13,617 nucleotides of DNA, taken from contig CAIOTP010000200.1 in the NCBI GenBank assembly GCA_903861235.1, forward strand, positions 1 to 13,617, given 5' to 3'. Below the pieces are notes generated by a model. The model ran no database searches, had not been told where the DNA came from, and saw only the letters and a program-made list of their open reading frames with translations. The DNA comes from an uncultured bacterium (GTDB lineage: Bacteria > Planctomycetota > Phycisphaerae > Phycisphaerales > SM1A02). The position numbers and the translations under genes are program-made. Shown here in pieces: positions 12,544 to 13,617 of the stretch (positions are counted from its first letter, which is position 1; each line of letters begins with the position of its first letter).

Positions 12544-13617
12544 TCAGCGCGTCCGAGCCGCGGGCCAGGTGGGGCGAAGCGGCCCCTGAAGCGAGAAGAT
12601 CTCCCGCTCGCCGGCCACACGCATGCGGTCCAGTCCTCGCAGCCATGCAGCCACCTGTCCGGGATCCAGCCGCTCGGCGAGCCAGCCGCTCCGCTGCCAT
12701 CGCTCCAGCATGGGCCAGTCCACCAGCACCAGGTCGTACCGATCCCGAAGCCACGCCAGCGGATCGGGCTGGGTCGCCGCGGTCTCGAGCGGGTTCGTGT
12801 CCCACACCGTGGTCCATCGCACCGGCGCTCCGGGGCGGACCCAGAACGGGGTGCTCCAGCCCACGGCCAGTGTTCGCTGGCCCGGGAAGAGCGATCCCAG
12901 CGTCACCTCGACCGACGGCTCGGCGCGCACCTCGGCCGCGGCCTCCTCGCCTTCCAGTCCCTGCAGCAGTGCAAGGTCCACGTCGCCCGAGGCCAGCGTC
13001 ACCTGTCCGCTCAGCCGCAGCGATCCATCGAAGTCACGAAGGCAGGTCCACACGGCCATCAGCCCCCAGAGCAGTCCGCACCAGAGAAGACCTCGCTGCC
13101 AAGCCGCTCCGCGCTCGGCCAGCCGGCACGCCGAAAGACCGATCGCGATGGAGAGCGGGGCCGCCACCGGCACCAGAAAGCGGGATTGCAGGTGCGTGAA
13201 GCCCAGCCACGCCGCCAACGTGCATGCGGTCGCCAGCAGACACGCAAGCGCCCACGGCCGGTCGGGCGCCCGCCGCCAAAGGATCGCCATCGCGGCTGCG
13301 CCGGCCCAGGGGAGAGCTCCCCACAAAGGCTGCCACGGTTCTCCGGGCACCGGATTGGGGCCGATGCCGAAAAGGGGCCACTGTCGCCACAGGGCGTGCA
13401 GACGCTCCAGCCAGGGCAGTTCCGTTCCATGCGCCGCCTGCCATCGTTCCGCCTGTTCGGCCGTCCACCAGCCGGCGGAGCTCGCGCCCGCCAGCGGGAA
13501 GAGAGGGTCCCCGGTGTGCCACGCGTTGCGAAGGGCCCACGGGGCCAGCGCCACCGCCGCGGCCAGCAGCGCCGCGGCACCGGCGCGCGGATCCAGGCGA
13601 GGTCGGTGCAGCACCAG
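12544..13617 (-). CDS. Polytopic glycosyltransferase-like membrane protein (5' end missing)
   Basis: At least 357 residues are visible and the frame is open to the window edge (the last codon reads CTG), so the start lies outside; the ATG at 13614 is probably internal. Counting from that ATG, membrane segments lie at about 12-27, 98-113, 120-140, 145-163 and 172-192, followed by a soluble part of about 165 residues. APWALRNAWHTGDPLFPL and HLQSRFLVPVAAPLSI match the 'PW..RN...tGNPvfPl' and 'R.llPvlP.lail' patterns of GT39/ArnT-like lipid-linked-sugar glycosyltransferases. The tail (LFPGQRTLAVGWS, TTVWDTNPLETA, DLVLVDWPMLERW) resembles the C-terminal domain of such proteins in Planctomycetota. 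The catalytic first periplasmic loop would be upstream, so activity cannot be judged. The stop is 24 bases before the SurA-like gene, forming a likely two-gene unit. Confidence 0.55.
   Translation of the reverse strand: MVLHRPRLDPRAGAAALLAAAVALAPWALRNAWHTGDPLFPLAGASSAGWWTAEQAERWQAAHGTELPWLERLHALWRQWPLFGIGPNPVPGEPWQPLWGALPWAGAAAMAILWRRAPDRPWALACLLATACTLAAWLGFTHLQSRFLVPVAAPLSIAIGLSACRLAERGAAWQRGLLWCGLLWGLMAVWTCLRDFDGSLRLSGQVTLASGDVDLALLQGLEGEEAAAEVRAEPSVEVTLGSLFPGQRTLAVGWSTPFWVRPGAPVRWTTVWDTNPLETAATQPDPLAWLRDRYDLVLVDWPMLERWQRSGWLAERLDPGQVAAWLRGLDRMRVAGEREIFSLQGPLRPTWPAARTR

Noticed and set aside
12072..13199. A 375-codon open frame on + opposite the SurA-like and glycosyltransferase-like genes
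   Set aside because: Pro/Arg/Ala-rich low-complexity translation with no motif; the minus-strand frames carry a lipobox, membrane helices and family patterns.
1..13617. Mobile element, phage, CRISPR, defence system, tRNA or rRNA
   Set aside because: No transposase, integrase, spaced repeats, tRNA-like cloverleaf or rRNA stretch was seen; all the DNA is accounted for by envelope, regulatory and Fe-S genes.

Overview
This is a GC-rich, tightly packed bacterial chromosomal window. It has 12 protein-coding genes and no intergenic stretch longer than about 140 bases. I see no RNA gene, transposon, integrase, CRISPR array, phage gene or long repeat. The gene content is that of a diderm bacterium: peptidoglycan precursor enzymes, an LPS-exporter permease pair, and a SurA-like lipoprotein. 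The most likely host is a Planctomycetota member, possibly Phycisphaerae. The reasons are an FtsQ-like protein not followed by ftsA or ftsZ, a mur cluster joined to unrelated housekeeping genes, and a polytopic glycosyltransferase-like protein of a type I associate with that phylum. This assignment is an inference (about 50-60%), because no phylogenetic marker is present.

Layout. (1) Positions 1-465, + strand: the end of an ISC-type 2Fe-2S ferredoxin gene, then iscX. (2) Positions 467-7317, - strand: seven genes with tiny gaps or overlaps, read murC > murB > ddl > ftsQ-like > unknown membrane protein > greA > cls. This looks like one long envelope operon that starts with cytoplasmic peptidoglycan precursor synthesis and ends with cardiolipin synthesis. 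(3) Positions 7318-7458: a 141-base divergent control region. (4) Positions 7459-11591, + strand: a sigma-54-dependent NtrC-type response regulator, then lptF and lptG, the transmembrane permeases of the LPS exporter. (5) Positions 11572-13617, - strand: a multi-spanning glycosyltransferase-like protein whose 5' end lies outside the window, then a lipoprotein related to SurA/PpiC.

How the genes fit together. Nearly everything from 467 to the end concerns the cell envelope: murein precursors (MurC, MurB, Ddl), septal or envelope assembly (FtsQ-like), phospholipid (Cls), LPS transport (LptF, LptG), outer-membrane protein folding (SurA-like) and surface or lipid glycosylation. The two exceptions are greA, inside the murein operon, and the Fe-S pair at the left edge.

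Most notable signals. In the divergent region, both flanking genes have a -10-like TANNNT hexamer exactly 7 bases from the ATG and no Shine-Dalgarno, which suggests leaderless transcripts in both directions. Other points are an unusually large periplasmic domain in LptF, a parvulin domain lacking the usual histidines, and an 8-codon mini-ORF bridging greA and cls. I found no convincing new defence, mobile or biosynthetic system. This is mainly a housekeeping region with an unusual gene arrangement.
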